The notes beneath the pieces are model-generated. The model searched no databases, had not been told where the DNA came from, and saw nothing but the letters and a program-made list of their open reading frames with translations. Below, piece by piece: positions 19,901-32,100 of a DNA stretch of 64,000 nucleotides. Every line of letters begins with the position of its first letter. Position 1 is the first letter of the stretch. The position numbers and the translations under genes were made by a program. This DNA is from Argopecten irradians (taxonomy: Eukaryota; Mollusca; Bivalvia; Pectinida; Pectinidae), in the NCBI RefSeq assembly GCF_041381155.1, contig NC_091144.1:36771262-36835261 (forward strand), read 5' to 3'.

Positions 19901-22900
19901 ACATGAGCCTAACTAAGGTGCGAATTGTTTACCAGTGTGTACGAAAACTAAAAAAAAAATTGTAAAAAAAAGCCTTTGTGACTTATACACATTTGGGATT
20001 TAATGTGCAGAAAATATGGTGGGTGTTAAATTTTGCAGGTGTAAATTTTGACAATTTACTGTATTGAACATATTTGCAGGGGGGGTATTTTTCTGAATCA
20101 TCTTAACAATTTGGATAAATCTGCAAATATAGCAAAATTAAAAAACCCTGAAAAATTTTAAACTATTTAGTATATTGTAATAATTATTTCCATTCTCTTT
20201 CATGTGTTGCAGGCTGCGGAACCCCAGTCTACAATCTATACAACACTTGCCAACTCGGCTGTGCCCACACCTGCTTCACAGATAATAGCCAATGCTAACA
20301 CCGTGGTACAGAATGTCGTCCAACAGCCAGCGAACATCATCCAGGCCCCGCAGCCATTAGGCACGCCCGTGGGCACCGGGGCCACTACCCTCAACAGCAT
20401 GGGCGTCCCACAGATGCTCTTCTTGAATCAGGTCACCATCAATGGACAGACTTCATTCGTATTGGTTGACGCAAACAATAAACCTGTCCAACTACCACAA
20501 GGTTGGTTTGTTCGCACAGTAAATCATGTTGATATCCAACACGCTTACAGCAAATACATAGTTATAATGTAATTTTCATTCCCTGTCAATGCTCCTATAT
20601 TATATCTGTAATATGTGTATAATGAATTAAGCTATAATTTTTTTCAGTTGCAGTAAAGGTTCTTATAAGATATCTATCAAATGTGTATACTGAACTGTTC
20701 TTATAATGAAGTGAAAAGCACTTTACTTTAATAACTTGAGTTATTGCCCTTTGTTTGCTATTATTTGATATTGAATAAAAAAAAAAAGACAACAATAATT
20801 TTGGTTTTGCTTCAATTCCTGTCAAACTTGGTATTGAGCTACGAGAAGTATTATCTGTGACAAGGTATACAATATGGACATACAACAGACGTTTGTTGTT
20901 CAGCACTTCTGTCGTACATTTATTTAACTAATATTCGGTATTATTTGTAGGTATACAGGTGATCAACTTACCAACACAACAAGCAGCAGGACAACAGCTA
21001 CCTGTGGTAAGTATAAAAGTCAATAATAATTGTCGACCATATAAACACTTCCGTCCTCTGTAAATATGAATACCACATAACTTCTTTATCCTATTTTCTT
21101 TTCCATCTTTGTGCAATATTTTTTTTGTGATTTAGTGAAGTCTAGATTTAGTTTCAATAAATAAATAGTAAATTAACTTTCTTTCGCAGATTTTGCGATA
21201 TTTGTATTAAAATAAGTTTGTGAAGATTAAAATTTGCGGTTTTAAAATGAATGGATGTGAATATATAATGAATTTTGTGAATATTAATTGACTTCGCCAA
21301 TTTGTTTTGATCACAAATTGTGTGAAAGTAAATCACACGAGAAAGAAAGTTTGCTTATATGGGTTGTTTTCAGTTCTGGGTAAATTTCTATTCCTCTTAT
21401 AAAGTGATTAAAATTATAGGGTAGTTACCATTGTAACTTAATCAGATTTTCAATGTTTTATGTTAAGACTGGCAGTGACTCCAGCGAAGAACCGCTCTAT
21501 GTAAATGCTAAACAGTATCACCGGATCCTGAAACGACGTCAGGCTAGGGCAAAGCTGGAGGCTCTCGGCAAGATTCCAAAAGAGCGACAGGTAATTCTTT
21601 AGCATAGTCCAAGCCTTCCATGTTTTTAGCTCACCTGGCCTGAAGGGCCGGTTAGCTTATGTAATGACGCGGCGTCCATCTGTCCGTCAACATTTCCTTT
21701 AAATCGCTAGTAGTCATAGAGTTCTGCATGGATTGTATTAACCAAATTTGGCCACAATAGGGGAAATAAAGGTAAATCCTATAAATCGCTACTTCCATGA
21801 CAAAATTTGGCCACAAACATCTTTGGAAGAAGGGGAACAGAATTTGTATAAATTTTGGCTCTGACACCCCGGGGGCAGGAGGGGCAGGGCCCAATAGGGG
21901 AAATTGAAGTAAATCCTTTAAATCGCTACTTGTCCTAGAGTTCTGCATGGATTGTAACCAAATTTGGCCGCAAACATCCTTTGGGGAACAGAACATGTAT
22001 AAATTTTGGCTCTGACCCCCTGGGGTCACAGGAGGGGTGGGGCCCAGTAGGGGAATTAGAGGTAAATATTCAAATTCCTTCAGGAAAGAAACAATTACCG
22101 TAACCTGTATCCAGAACATTACTTGGCATTACAAACCAGGTGAGCTATACAGGCCCTCTGGGGATCTTGTTTTAAAATGTCGACAAATATGGCTACAGAT
22201 CCGTCACCGTGAGACCATGGTGAGAAAGCTCTTTCAATAGTAAAAGTTCTGACTGTGTTAACTTTATCGCAAGTTTTTAGTTTACATGTAGTCAAAGTCG
22301 GTAGATCAGTAACACCAAATATTTCTCACTGAGCAAGAGGCCCACTACCTGGTACAGAGCATGCATTGGTGAAGGACTATGCACAAACTCAGCATTGACC
22401 TTCATTCAAGGTCATGTCATGTCTACCAAAAAAAGGAGCAAAAGTTACCACTACTTATTTTGGGGTCAAAAGGTCACTAGAAAGATTATTCGGATATGTG
22501 TCATCTTATTTTGATTCTTTTTGAATAAAAAAAATTTCACAGCATTCTATTAAATTAAGACTATTCTGCTCCATTACAATATTAAAAGCTCCAATTCAAG
22601 ATCTAACAACTGCCCGTTCAGGATCACCCTAGCATGACCCCTGGCCTAAAATCCGAATATCTTGGGGCATACTTTTTTTCGTTTATACTGCTGAGAGACA
22701 CACCAAATATTTCATAGGTAACATGCTGATTGGCTAACCATAGGAGTCATGATGAGGTGACCCCAAACAGAGAGTTGTTAGATTTTGTGTTGTAGTGTAT
22801 TGTAGAGCATCGAGGTTAAGAGGAATTACAAGTCTAATTTTAATTAAATTGCTTTCACAGTAGCAAATAAACTTATTACATGCATAACATTAAATACTTT

Positions 22901-23297
22901 TGTTTTGTAGAAATATTTGTATGAATCTCGACATCGACACGCACTAAACAGACAGCGTGGGTTAGGTGGCGTGTTCGTGAAAGGTGCTAAAGGAGAAATC
23001 GAATTACCAGGAATCGATAATGGTCACATGGCGAATGATAACATCAGTGCTCCGGTCCCAAGACCTCCGCCCGTGGCCATCGCCCCACAACCAACCCATG
23101 TGTCCAATTCATTGTCTCAGATCACATCTTCTCTGATTCCACAGACTCTAACCACCAACCTCGGCAATGTCATGACCAATATGTCACTAAGTCAGCTAGG
23201 ACAACAGCTGGTCACCACAACGTCTCTCGCCCACATTACAACTAACGGAGAGGTTGATAATAACTCGAGCACCATCCTCAATTCATTGACAACGTAA
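16985..23297 (+). CDS. NFYA: Nuclear transcription factor Y subunit alpha
   Basis: The sequence-specific subunit of the CCAAT-binding trimer NF-Y; it joins the NF-YB/NF-YC histone-fold dimer and reads CCAAT in the nucleus. Coding exons are 16985-17149 (exon begins 16978), 20213-20501, 20951-21006, 21468-21590 and 22911-23297, all with GT-AG and matching phase: 1020 nt, 339 aa, against 347 in human. The Gln-rich activation region contains QVTINGQTSFVLVD and IQVINLPTQQAAGQQLPV. The conserved core YVNAKQYHRILKRRQARAKL (subunit association) is followed by RQKYLYESRHRHALNRQRG (DNA contact), split by the last intron. The final loop reads GLGGVF where the family has GEGGRF. A noncoding exon ends at 15826. 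Polyadenylation signals AATAAA occur near 23613 and 23651. Tail-to-tail with OGA. Confidence 0.97.
17227..18415. mobile_element. Nonautonomous hAT element with 8-bp target duplication
   Basis: The ends TAGGAGTGTCACGGTTAACC and AACCGTGACATCCCTA are terminal inverted repeats, followed inwards by many CGGTTCGG / CCGAACCG motifs. CTGTATAA is duplicated exactly on both sides (17219-17226 and 18416-18423), the 8-bp signature of hAT transposition. It is 1189 bp long with no transposase frame. The segment about 18003-18240 matches a module in two other places (7560-7790, 45105-45318). Lies in NFYA intron 2. Confidence 0.9.
18424..20212. other. NFYA intron 2, remainder
   Basis: AT-rich intron sequence between the hAT element and NFYA exon 20213-20501. 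Short frames on both strands have no family resemblance. No structured repeat was recognised. Confidence 0.5.
21622..22170 (+). repeat. Dispersed 'AGCTCACCTGG' repeat with internal units
   Basis: Begins TTTTTAGCTCACCTGGCCTG and ends CCAGGTGAGCTATACAGGCC then CTCTGGGGATCTTGTTTT. Internal copies of about 150 bp share TTTGGCCACAAACATC, GGGGAACAGAA and GGGGCCCAATAGGGGAA. It occupies NFYA intron 5. The 155-codon minus frame inside it is repeat-derived. A second copy lies at 52041-53723. Confidence 0.75.
22550..22848. mobile_element. Palindromic MITE (CTCCATTACAATATT family), copy 1
   Basis: Ends TAAATTAAGACTATTCTGCTCC and AATTACAAGTCTAATTTTAA are inverted. AATCTAACAACTGCCCGTTC-like inner motifs match the copy at 59776-60068 in KIF11. 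In NFYA intron 5. Confidence 0.65.
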
Positions 23298-23702
23298 AAA
23301 AATTATGTGGAAATCAAAAGATATATTTGAACTCGTCTGGAGACAGAATTCTTACATTGGAGGATTCTTGTAATTTGATATTTAATCTGACATGGTTTGT
23401 CAATCTGTGTTCAAATGAATGAAGTACAGAAAATGACTGTTTATAGAGATGAAACGCCATTTCGCAGTGACGCAAGAACATGGATGATTATAGCCTAATT
23501 TTGGTGTTTCGTTCTCCTACGATGTTTTTGTTCAATATTTCCTAGTGTATTTTATGACTGAGATTAAAGGGAAAACTGAAATATATTTGTGTTGTTTTCA
23601 AATCTTGGTTAAAAATAAATTTTGAAATAATTCTACTGTTATTGAAATCAATAAACAATTTCAAAGGTGAGCGTGTCAGGAAATGCTGATTATAAGAAAA
23701 AA
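23298..23702 (+). other. NFYA 3' UTR
   Basis: Sequence after the NFYA stop at 23297, with AATAAA at about 23613 and 23651. The 3' end probably lies near 23670. No further gene seen. Confidence 0.6.
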
Positions 23703-23885
23703 ATTCTGTTCAAACACTAGATCCCAGAGGACGGATCTTGTACCCACCATAGAATGATCTTTTTCAGTCTATGAAAAGAAAGATCTGCTCTGCGATTCTG
23801 TTCAAACACTAGATCCCAGAGGACGGATCTTGTACCCACCATAGAATGATCTTTTTCAGTCTATGAAAAGAAAGATCTGCTCTGC
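23703..23885. repeat. Perfect 92-bp tandem duplication
   Basis: The block from ATTCTGTTCAAACACTAGAT through AGATCTGCTCTGC occurs twice without any difference (23703-23793 and 23795-23885). A diverged third relative follows to about 23965 (AACAAGAGATCCTCGAGGGA). Confidence 0.9.
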
Positions 23886-24076
23886 TTTTCCCCCTCCTTC
23901 TTTAAACAAGAGATCCTCGAGGGATATTGGCACCCACCATTTAATGAAGGAATTATTCTCTGCTTCTCCCTCTTCAATAGAAGCATTTTGTTACACACAG
24001 GCAAACTGCATAGTCGAAAATACTTCAATTATCAAAATCAAAGATGATCAACTGATGTCCATTACTTTTCTTATCA

Positions 24077-24430
24077 GTTTTTAGCCCACCACCATCAGAT
24101 GGTGTGCTACTCAAATCACCTTTCTTCAGTCCATATGTTAATTCTTGTTACTGCTATTTCTCAGAAAGTACTTAAGATATCTTTTTCAAATTTTATTTGT
24201 AGGTTCCCCATGTTGTGCTCATTGCATTTTGGGACCGATCAGTCAACAAGATGGCCACCTTGGATATTCATAACTGAAGTTTGTTACCACTATTTCTCAG
24301 AAAGTACTTAAGGGATTAGTCTCAAATTCGCGTAGAAAAGGTGAAAAGCAGAGAAACGATCCATCTTTCCATTGTCAGAGGTAGATCATTCTTTGGTTGG
24401 AGGAAAGATCCCTCTGGGAGCTCTTGTTTT
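24077..24430. repeat. Dispersed 'TTTTTAGCCCACC' repeat
   Basis: Starts GTTTTTAGCCCACCACCATC followed by AGATGGTGTGCTA and ends GATCCCTCTGGGAGCTCTTG. Two internal units share CTATTTCTCAGAAAGTACTT. It lies between the NFYA and OGA 3' ends. Confidence 0.65.
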
Positions 24431-24700
24431 TAAACAAGAACCTTTAGTGTATTGAAATAAATAGTGACACAAGGTTTGAGAAAAAGTAGCAATGAAAATT
24501 ACAGATGGCTGCCTGTCAGTCATCTTATTGTCTGAAAATGCAATATGCATAACTAAGTCACCAATAAGAGCCTACATATGATATTTGTGAAAAATCTTTT
24601 AGTTCTTTGAGAAAGTCGATATACGGACCTCGATTTTAATGGCCCATCATCTGATGTTTGGTTAAAAAAGAAAAAAAAAAACCAGCTTATATCAAGTTGT

Positions 24701-24706
24701 TTTATT
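24701..24706 (-). terminator. Candidate OGA polyadenylation signal
   Basis: TTTATT on the plus strand reads AATAAA on the OGA strand. It would give a 3' UTR of about 1.5 kb (24690-26183), in which no other gene is seen. Confidence 0.4.
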
Positions 24707-26183
24707 TGAGTTCGCTCACATATTCAATGATGAAGGTTTACACAAAGTGTAACTAAACAGAATATTCTGAATCTTGCATAATCTTCACAGCCAAAATCAC
24801 AACCAGTGTTCAGCACTATATCTTTGTTACACTCAATACACACATCTTCACATTAAACACATTTTCTTTAATATCAAATTCCACTAGAAAACTTTGGGTG
24901 TTTGGTGCCCATTGCTGAATGATCTATAGAATTAAAATGATTTATCATCTCTTAATTATTTGATAACAAATATCTGAAAACTAGAAAATCGATACAAAAT
25001 TTAAAATATTGAAGTCTTTTGTTTTTATGACCAGTGACAAAATTAACTAAGCAAAAAACAGTAGAACTTGTTAATTTCAGAATGACCTGTGAAAAAGCAA
25101 TATGGTTTGCTTAAAATATTTATTAATATTTTTTAATAACTAAATTTATTTTCACCACAACAATCACATTTGGAATATAATTATGACAATGTTGAATTAA
25201 ATTAAGTGGACCCCGGTCCAGTAGCTTTTTATTGGTTTACTTCAATAGTAACGAAGGGTGGTTAATCTTTTCAAATTTTACTACTTTTTTCCAATTATTA
25301 ACTGTATTAATATATTCAGCTTCAAGATGAACTAAACAAAGTATGAGCTTATCATCACAGCTGAAACAATAATAGAAAACCAGAAAAGTTGATCATGTAT
25401 ACAAATATCCTACAAGAGTTCAAATCATATTGATTCCAGAATAATGCATGTTCTCTACCCAAGTTTTGATATATGACCGTATACAACCATATTTTGCCTT
25501 CACTTTCCACCTATTTTACCACAGCACCTGTTACACATTTAACAAAGTAGACACCCATACACCGACATTCGCGTAGAAATAACATGTATCTAAACAGGAC
25601 ACAAGGCACCATCAAAACGCATGTTTATATCAGATAGATACATTTGACCTTTACTCCTACAAACGGTTCTTTCACACATACAATACATGAAACAGTTCCT
25701 TTTCTTTAGTGACTGAAGAAATCAAGTCCAACGTACATTACTGACACTGACACAAAAAAGACATGTTTATCAAACTAAATGAAAGACAAATAACTTTCAA
25801 AACACTGCAGATTTCGAAATGACATGATCAGATCATACTCCACTTTCAGTATAGATTGCTTTATAATTGTCACATACAACAGCAAACTGGATTTTTTCCC
25901 ACAACATTCACTCACAGACACACATGTCCAAACAAAATTGTCTACTACAAGAAATTTCTATTTTCCACATCAAGACTGTAATAAACAATTCTCTTTTAAA
26001 TACACATAAATAATATATATATATAAATATCTCTTAAAACATTTTGTAAACATTGATTGATTTTTATACAGTCACATGATAAAATACTGTTAAAACAGGC
26101 ACAGCTTTGAGTAAAGCATGTGCTTGGTCACAAAACATCACAGATCATTGCAGGCTGGCCCTATATGTTGCACATGACGGATC

Positions 26184-29100
26184 TCAGATCATGCGTCCCA
26201 GATACACGACGTCTTCAGTCGGTTGAGGTTGAAGTGTTATTGGAAAAAAGCCAATCCTTCTATAATGGTCTATCATGCACTTGTCTCCGACATTCATTTC
26301 CACATGAACACCCTCAGATCCACTGGACTTGATGGCATTGAGAGCACATGCCAGGAGACGTTTTGGTACTGAGTAGTCCACCACTCGATTTGGAATAAAG
26401 TCAACTCGCACGGCCGACTGATACTTTTGGAGAACGGTCTCTGGGATACCTCGCTGGTCGTTGTGGAAACTGGCAATCACCTCCTGAATTAAATAGAAAG
26501 AGGTTAGTTTTCTTTTGAAACTTTCACTTATATATACAAATGTATCAGAATGGAAATAACATCATAACAGAAGGTGTTGGGTTGTGTAGATCAACTTACA
26601 TCGGCAGGACTAGGCTGGTCTTTTTGAACGAGTGGATATTTCTCTTTCATGGCAGGAATCCAGGCAATCTTGTCTCTTTCCTGTAGTTGTCGGGCACTCA
26701 ATGTGGCTACAGCATAGCCGCACACCCCGATATCATCCTCCACCACAAAACAGTTCTCAGGACTTAGTGTTGTCATGGCACCCAGAATCCTGTAAAACGA
26801 ATATGCATGACGATGTAAGTGCTTTCCGTTTTCGTCACTTCCCCCCTCCCAATGTTGTGCCTCCCATTAAAGTATTTACATATCCTATTGACCCCTGTGT
26901 TCTTTTAACGAGTCAAAGTCATTAATTTGAACAATCTTGATAAGTACAGCAGAGCAAGCTACCGGCATAATATAAAATCTCTAGGCTAACTAGTTTTTTT
27001 ACTAAAGTCAATAAAATGTTTTACACTGAAAATTATATTACAAATGAAGCCAAAAGAAATTAAGGAGACTTACCTATCCCCAATCAGTTCTGGCATGTCA
27101 GGAAACACTTCTGTACCGTCCATCCCATCATCACAGGTCTGGAGGCAGATCTGGTACACAGCACTCTGCAAGGAACACACAACTTTTACAAATACTCCTG
27201 GTTTAGTTTTTACCAGATAGTTGGTGATATTGAACTAAATAATATCTTGTCCAATCATACAACAAATGGCCAACAAAATAACACCGAAACAAGAGGCCCA
27301 ATGAGGAGGCTACATGGTAACAAGGTTACAATTAAAGGCAAATTGGCCATTTTTGGTTTCTACACAAAGCCTCAGGACCAACGTGTGCATATTATATGTT
27401 ATTGAGCTGCATTTTGACAGAATGACTCGTGATTTCAACCTTTAAGGGTTTTGATACCATTTAATTCAGACTATTTGTAGTTAATATTTACAAGAATTTG
27501 AAGGTCAGATAAAGAATTGGACCTACCTCATCACTACACTTGTACGGTCTGTAGCAATACTGGTTTCTGATGATAACCTCTGGAGGCTGCATGTAATACA
27601 AGTCACATGCGCTTCTAGTGGGTAACAAACGCTGTCAACAGCCAAATCAGTACTAAATCAGTACAGGCATACAGATTTTCTCATTCATGCACGCTTTCTT
27701 TAAGGCAGCAAGACTTTTTGTATCTACATGTTAGAAAAGTGTTTTGAATTGTTGTTCTTTCCTTGAATGGCTTGACATTAACTTTGAAATTCAGACAAAT
27801 CTGTGGTGGTTTTTTCCAGCATGAAATTCTGATAGAAACATATGAATTGTTTCCAATAAATGTTAATTTCAAGCCCTTTCAAGTCAATTCTTTTTTTCCC
27901 CCCAAAATAAATCTGAAACAGGATGTGGGTTTTTTCAGTCTTGCAGCCTTACTGCACAAAACATCAATTTCATATTAATAATGATTACAGAAGCAAAGGA
28001 AATAGTGCATTTTTAACATCGGCATTCATCACAGTGTCTGCACCATGTCCCAAGTATGTTCTATTAAAGTAGAATGTATATTTGAAATGTTGATTACCAG
28101 CCATTGTGAGCTTGTTTTTACACACTGAACCTTAATCATATTGTGAGCTTGTTTTTACACACTGAACTTTGATCATAATTGTGTATTGACAAGGATATAA
28201 GGTTTTCAAATACGAGTTGATCTCAATTTTGTTACCAAAATATTGGTTAATTGTGACCAACCTATCTTAAAACTTTCTGCGCACTTTTGTATTTAAGGCA
28301 ACAGTATAATAAATATTCCAAGTCAACTTTAAACAAGGCGGATAAACATTCCAAATATATCTTCTTTTTGCCTCAAAACAGGCTCAAATATATATGCGAA
28401 CAGTCTGGAAAGAAACATCAACCAGATGAAAGGTACCATGTACATTGAACAAGAGACTTTAATTTTAACTCTTAATAGGAACTCAATGAGTTTTGTTATA
28501 GCATCATTTCCGAAAGACAGCCAATCATTTACCTTCAATGTACATGGTAACATTTCATCTGCTTAAACGCAGCGCAAAAATACCTGTAAATAAGACTTGG
28601 GACATTAATGCAAGCACTGTGAAAGCTGAAAAGATGATGCAACATGTTACCATATAACCACAGTTACTCTTACTGACTAAATAGTGTTACAATTCTATCA
28701 AACTTGGCACAATGATGGTTGGAAGGTCCCGGTCCGGTCCAATATATACATACTTCAAATTCTCCTTGTAAACCGCCTCGGAAGACCCAGGGCTCAGAAT
28801 CACCACAAGAGAATGCCTCCTTGTAAAGGTTTGAGCACCCTAGATGATTAGCAAATAGAAAATGAGATAAACCGTTAATAGGTGTGCAAGAAATGTCCTT
28901 TACAAGTTACACATTTCTGACTGGACATATGTATTTTTTTGTTGTTGGACTAATAAAAGTGGTAATGTTGGTTTATAAATTAAGGGGATAGGTCTATTTT
29001 TAATTATTTGGAACATATGCCAAAAGAAGGGTTAAAATCACCATTGTCATGAAATAATATTGATTTCTTAACCCTCAATTAGTCCAACCTTTTCATCAAT

Positions 29101-32100
29101 AAATAATCCTCTGAAAACTACATTGCATCTTACCTGTGTTGCTTATATCTTTACTTTCGTAACAAAATGTTCATTTAAATGTAATCACCTAATTCACTAT
29201 ACATTACATTCTCTTTTTCAAAGCAAATTATCATTTGGATTATTCACCATCATCTATCGAAGATGATTTCCCATTTAACATTCCAAACATAATTTGTTGA
29301 AGCGAGAATGTAACAGAAACCATGTAGCAGCCAGCCAATTCTAACCAGGAGAAAACCTTGTACAATGATTTCATTGTTTTTACTTTTCAATATTAGTTTT
29401 GTCTAAAGTCATGCAGCCTATTCCTCATCAACCATGTGTCGTAATGTAATTTTTCGTATGTAAGTTAATAATATTTCGTTTTGGATAGATTGGTGAAACC
29501 CTAGACTCATGTAGCTGAAGGTTATGACTACATGGTTGACCTGGAACACAGCATACGACTCGAGTGTATCTCCTGGTTAGCGTCACACAAAATCATAGAA
29601 TACATGAAGCTTGTGTCATTTACTTAATCACATACATCATTCACACGGCATCCAATAGACCCATTGGGGTATGGTTAGACTCTTAGAGTTTGAAGCTCAC
29701 ATCTTTTTGTCATACATTTTTTCACTTCAGATTTCCGATAAATGGTTATTTGACTTCTGAAACTGGTCAACTGGATACCATTTAATGTAAACATATGTCG
29801 TTTTAATTAAAACACAAAATTTTCTTCCTCCACACAAGACAGATTTGGAGAAGCTAAGTTTTGATATATCGTATCAAGGATCTACTGAAAGAACAACCAC
29901 TAAATGATTCATGACATACAAATGACAAAAGCTTCTTCTTACAGATCGTTCTTGACCTGCAAATAAAATCACTGTTGTCACTTTCTTCTTTTCTTCAAAA
30001 CAAATATGAATGGTGATGTACAGGGCTAGCATTACAAAATTGATATAAATGAATCGTAAATAAAGGAAGATTGAAAGCTATTAAAAGATCTTATCGATTA
30101 CGGTAAGGTATTGATTTTACATTAAAAAGAAATAAAGAAATAATCAAAATGTTGTCTCTTTTTTTCTAGACTTATCAACAGATAAATAAATTGCTTAAAC
30201 CTATAAATTTTTGCCTTTTTTAATCAAAAACTAAAACATATATGGGATCAATATTTGAAGATAAGAAGAAAGTCACACCAAATTGTGCTATTACAGTGTT
30301 TAAAAACAATTTCACGCTCTGAAAAAAGCAAATGTTAATGAGATGGCATGGCTGCTGCATGGTACGCCCTAAGTTAATGTGGAGGCCACGTAGAATGCTG
30401 GGGTGGAGGAATTGATGCCTACATGATAGATTGTCGTTTCCCTTGATTTCACTGGCGGATAAGGTACTACTGCCCAATTCTGCAAACAGAAAAATGTGAA
30501 GAGATTAGTAAGCTGTGCAGCCAGTTCTCAGCCTATATAATAGGAAACTTCATTAAAACTAATACAATCCATCCCTCCACCAAACACATCACTTCCAATT
30601 GATCTTTTTGTCATCACTTGGTTGAGTACCTTGTCCTTTTAATTCAATCCTCTACAACCACACAGCAAATAATTACTTTTGTCAATTTTAGAAAGAATTT
30701 ATCTTATTTTAGATATACAATATACAGAAATCTTCCAATCTGCGTATGTATGTTGTGTAATTTTCAATATATCTTTACGGTTTGAAACTGCCAAAATGTT
30801 TTAAAATCACATCAATGAAACCATCATTTAACTTTGTTCATGCTTCAATGTTCTAAAAATTACTTACTTAGCCAAGCAACATACGCAGCACAAGTTTCCA
30901 GAACACCCAGGATATCCCAGACGTAAGGGAAGATGGTGTGAGCCAACGACACATTGGGAACTTCGTACAGACGCTTGGCCATGCCCTGCACTTTCTTAAC
31001 ATCATTCAAGAAGGTATCTGCTTTTTCCATCCATTCTTCAACCTACAACATCGAAAACCACATTGTTACCTTCTGTCTCCATAATCATATATGCATTATG
31101 GGAATTCTCCCCCAAAACAGGTTTAATACCTGAAAATGCCTCACTGGAAAATGTTTAATTATTCAGCTATTTGGACAAAGGTTTTCTGCATCTGAGCTTA
31201 AAGCTATCTAAAATGAAAATTTATAAGCAAATCAAACAAAGCATTGTGAAATACATGTGTACTTTTGTCAAAAAAAATATGAACTTCTAAGTCATTACAG
31301 TAAGATACACGAGCCTTCAAAATCTGCAGGAAAACCTTGTGTTTATCAATATGAAATCCTTCTCTCTTTTTTTTTTTTTTTTCCTCTTTTTTTTTTCTGT
31401 AGTTGGCATGTCACAAATATACATTATATATGCTTACCTCTGGCTGTTTTTTATGGGGCTGTGTGATTACATGGGCATTGCACTTAATCCATCGCAGATT
31501 TTGTAACATCTCCACTCCCTGTTTGCCATGTTCAAACGGCAAATAGAAGAGATCCACAAGAAGAGACAGATCCTCATAGTACATTTTATTATCACAGATT
31601 TTTGAGGACTGTCCATTTTTGTTCTGCAAGTCTTCAGCAACTACTTCCACCTGCATGAGGTTGTCAAGAGATGCATTTTCATGATTGTCAGAATTTACTG
31701 ATGAGGTGTCACTTAATGCACAATCCATCGGTTCCCCGAGAATGTCTGCTACACTACACTGTTGTTCTGTATCTGCTTCGGGACTGGTAATGTCGGTGGT
31801 ATTAACGAGACTGTTAACAGGGTTCATGGTGGGTTGCATGTACGATGGATTACTTTCACCTTCCTCCAAGCCTGGTAGGCTGCAGTAAGCATCAGGAATG
31901 CCTGAAGGACTTGGTGGGGCTACAGGAATGCATGTGTTTGGTGGAGGCACGGGAGTGCTTACAGGACTAGCAGCTACTGGAGGCATGCGTGCGTGGTCGA
32001 GCTCCAACATCCACTCCTTGAGGGCCATCATTAGAGCAACTTTTGGCTGGTATCTTGTGTCTAATCTAGCTGGCAAGTCTTCTGTGGAATCAAAGTCAGT

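Noticed and set aside
21652-22119. 155-codon minus-strand frame
   Set aside because: Covers the internal units of a dispersed repeat; the repeated PLLGPTPP-like peptide follows the DNA repeat.
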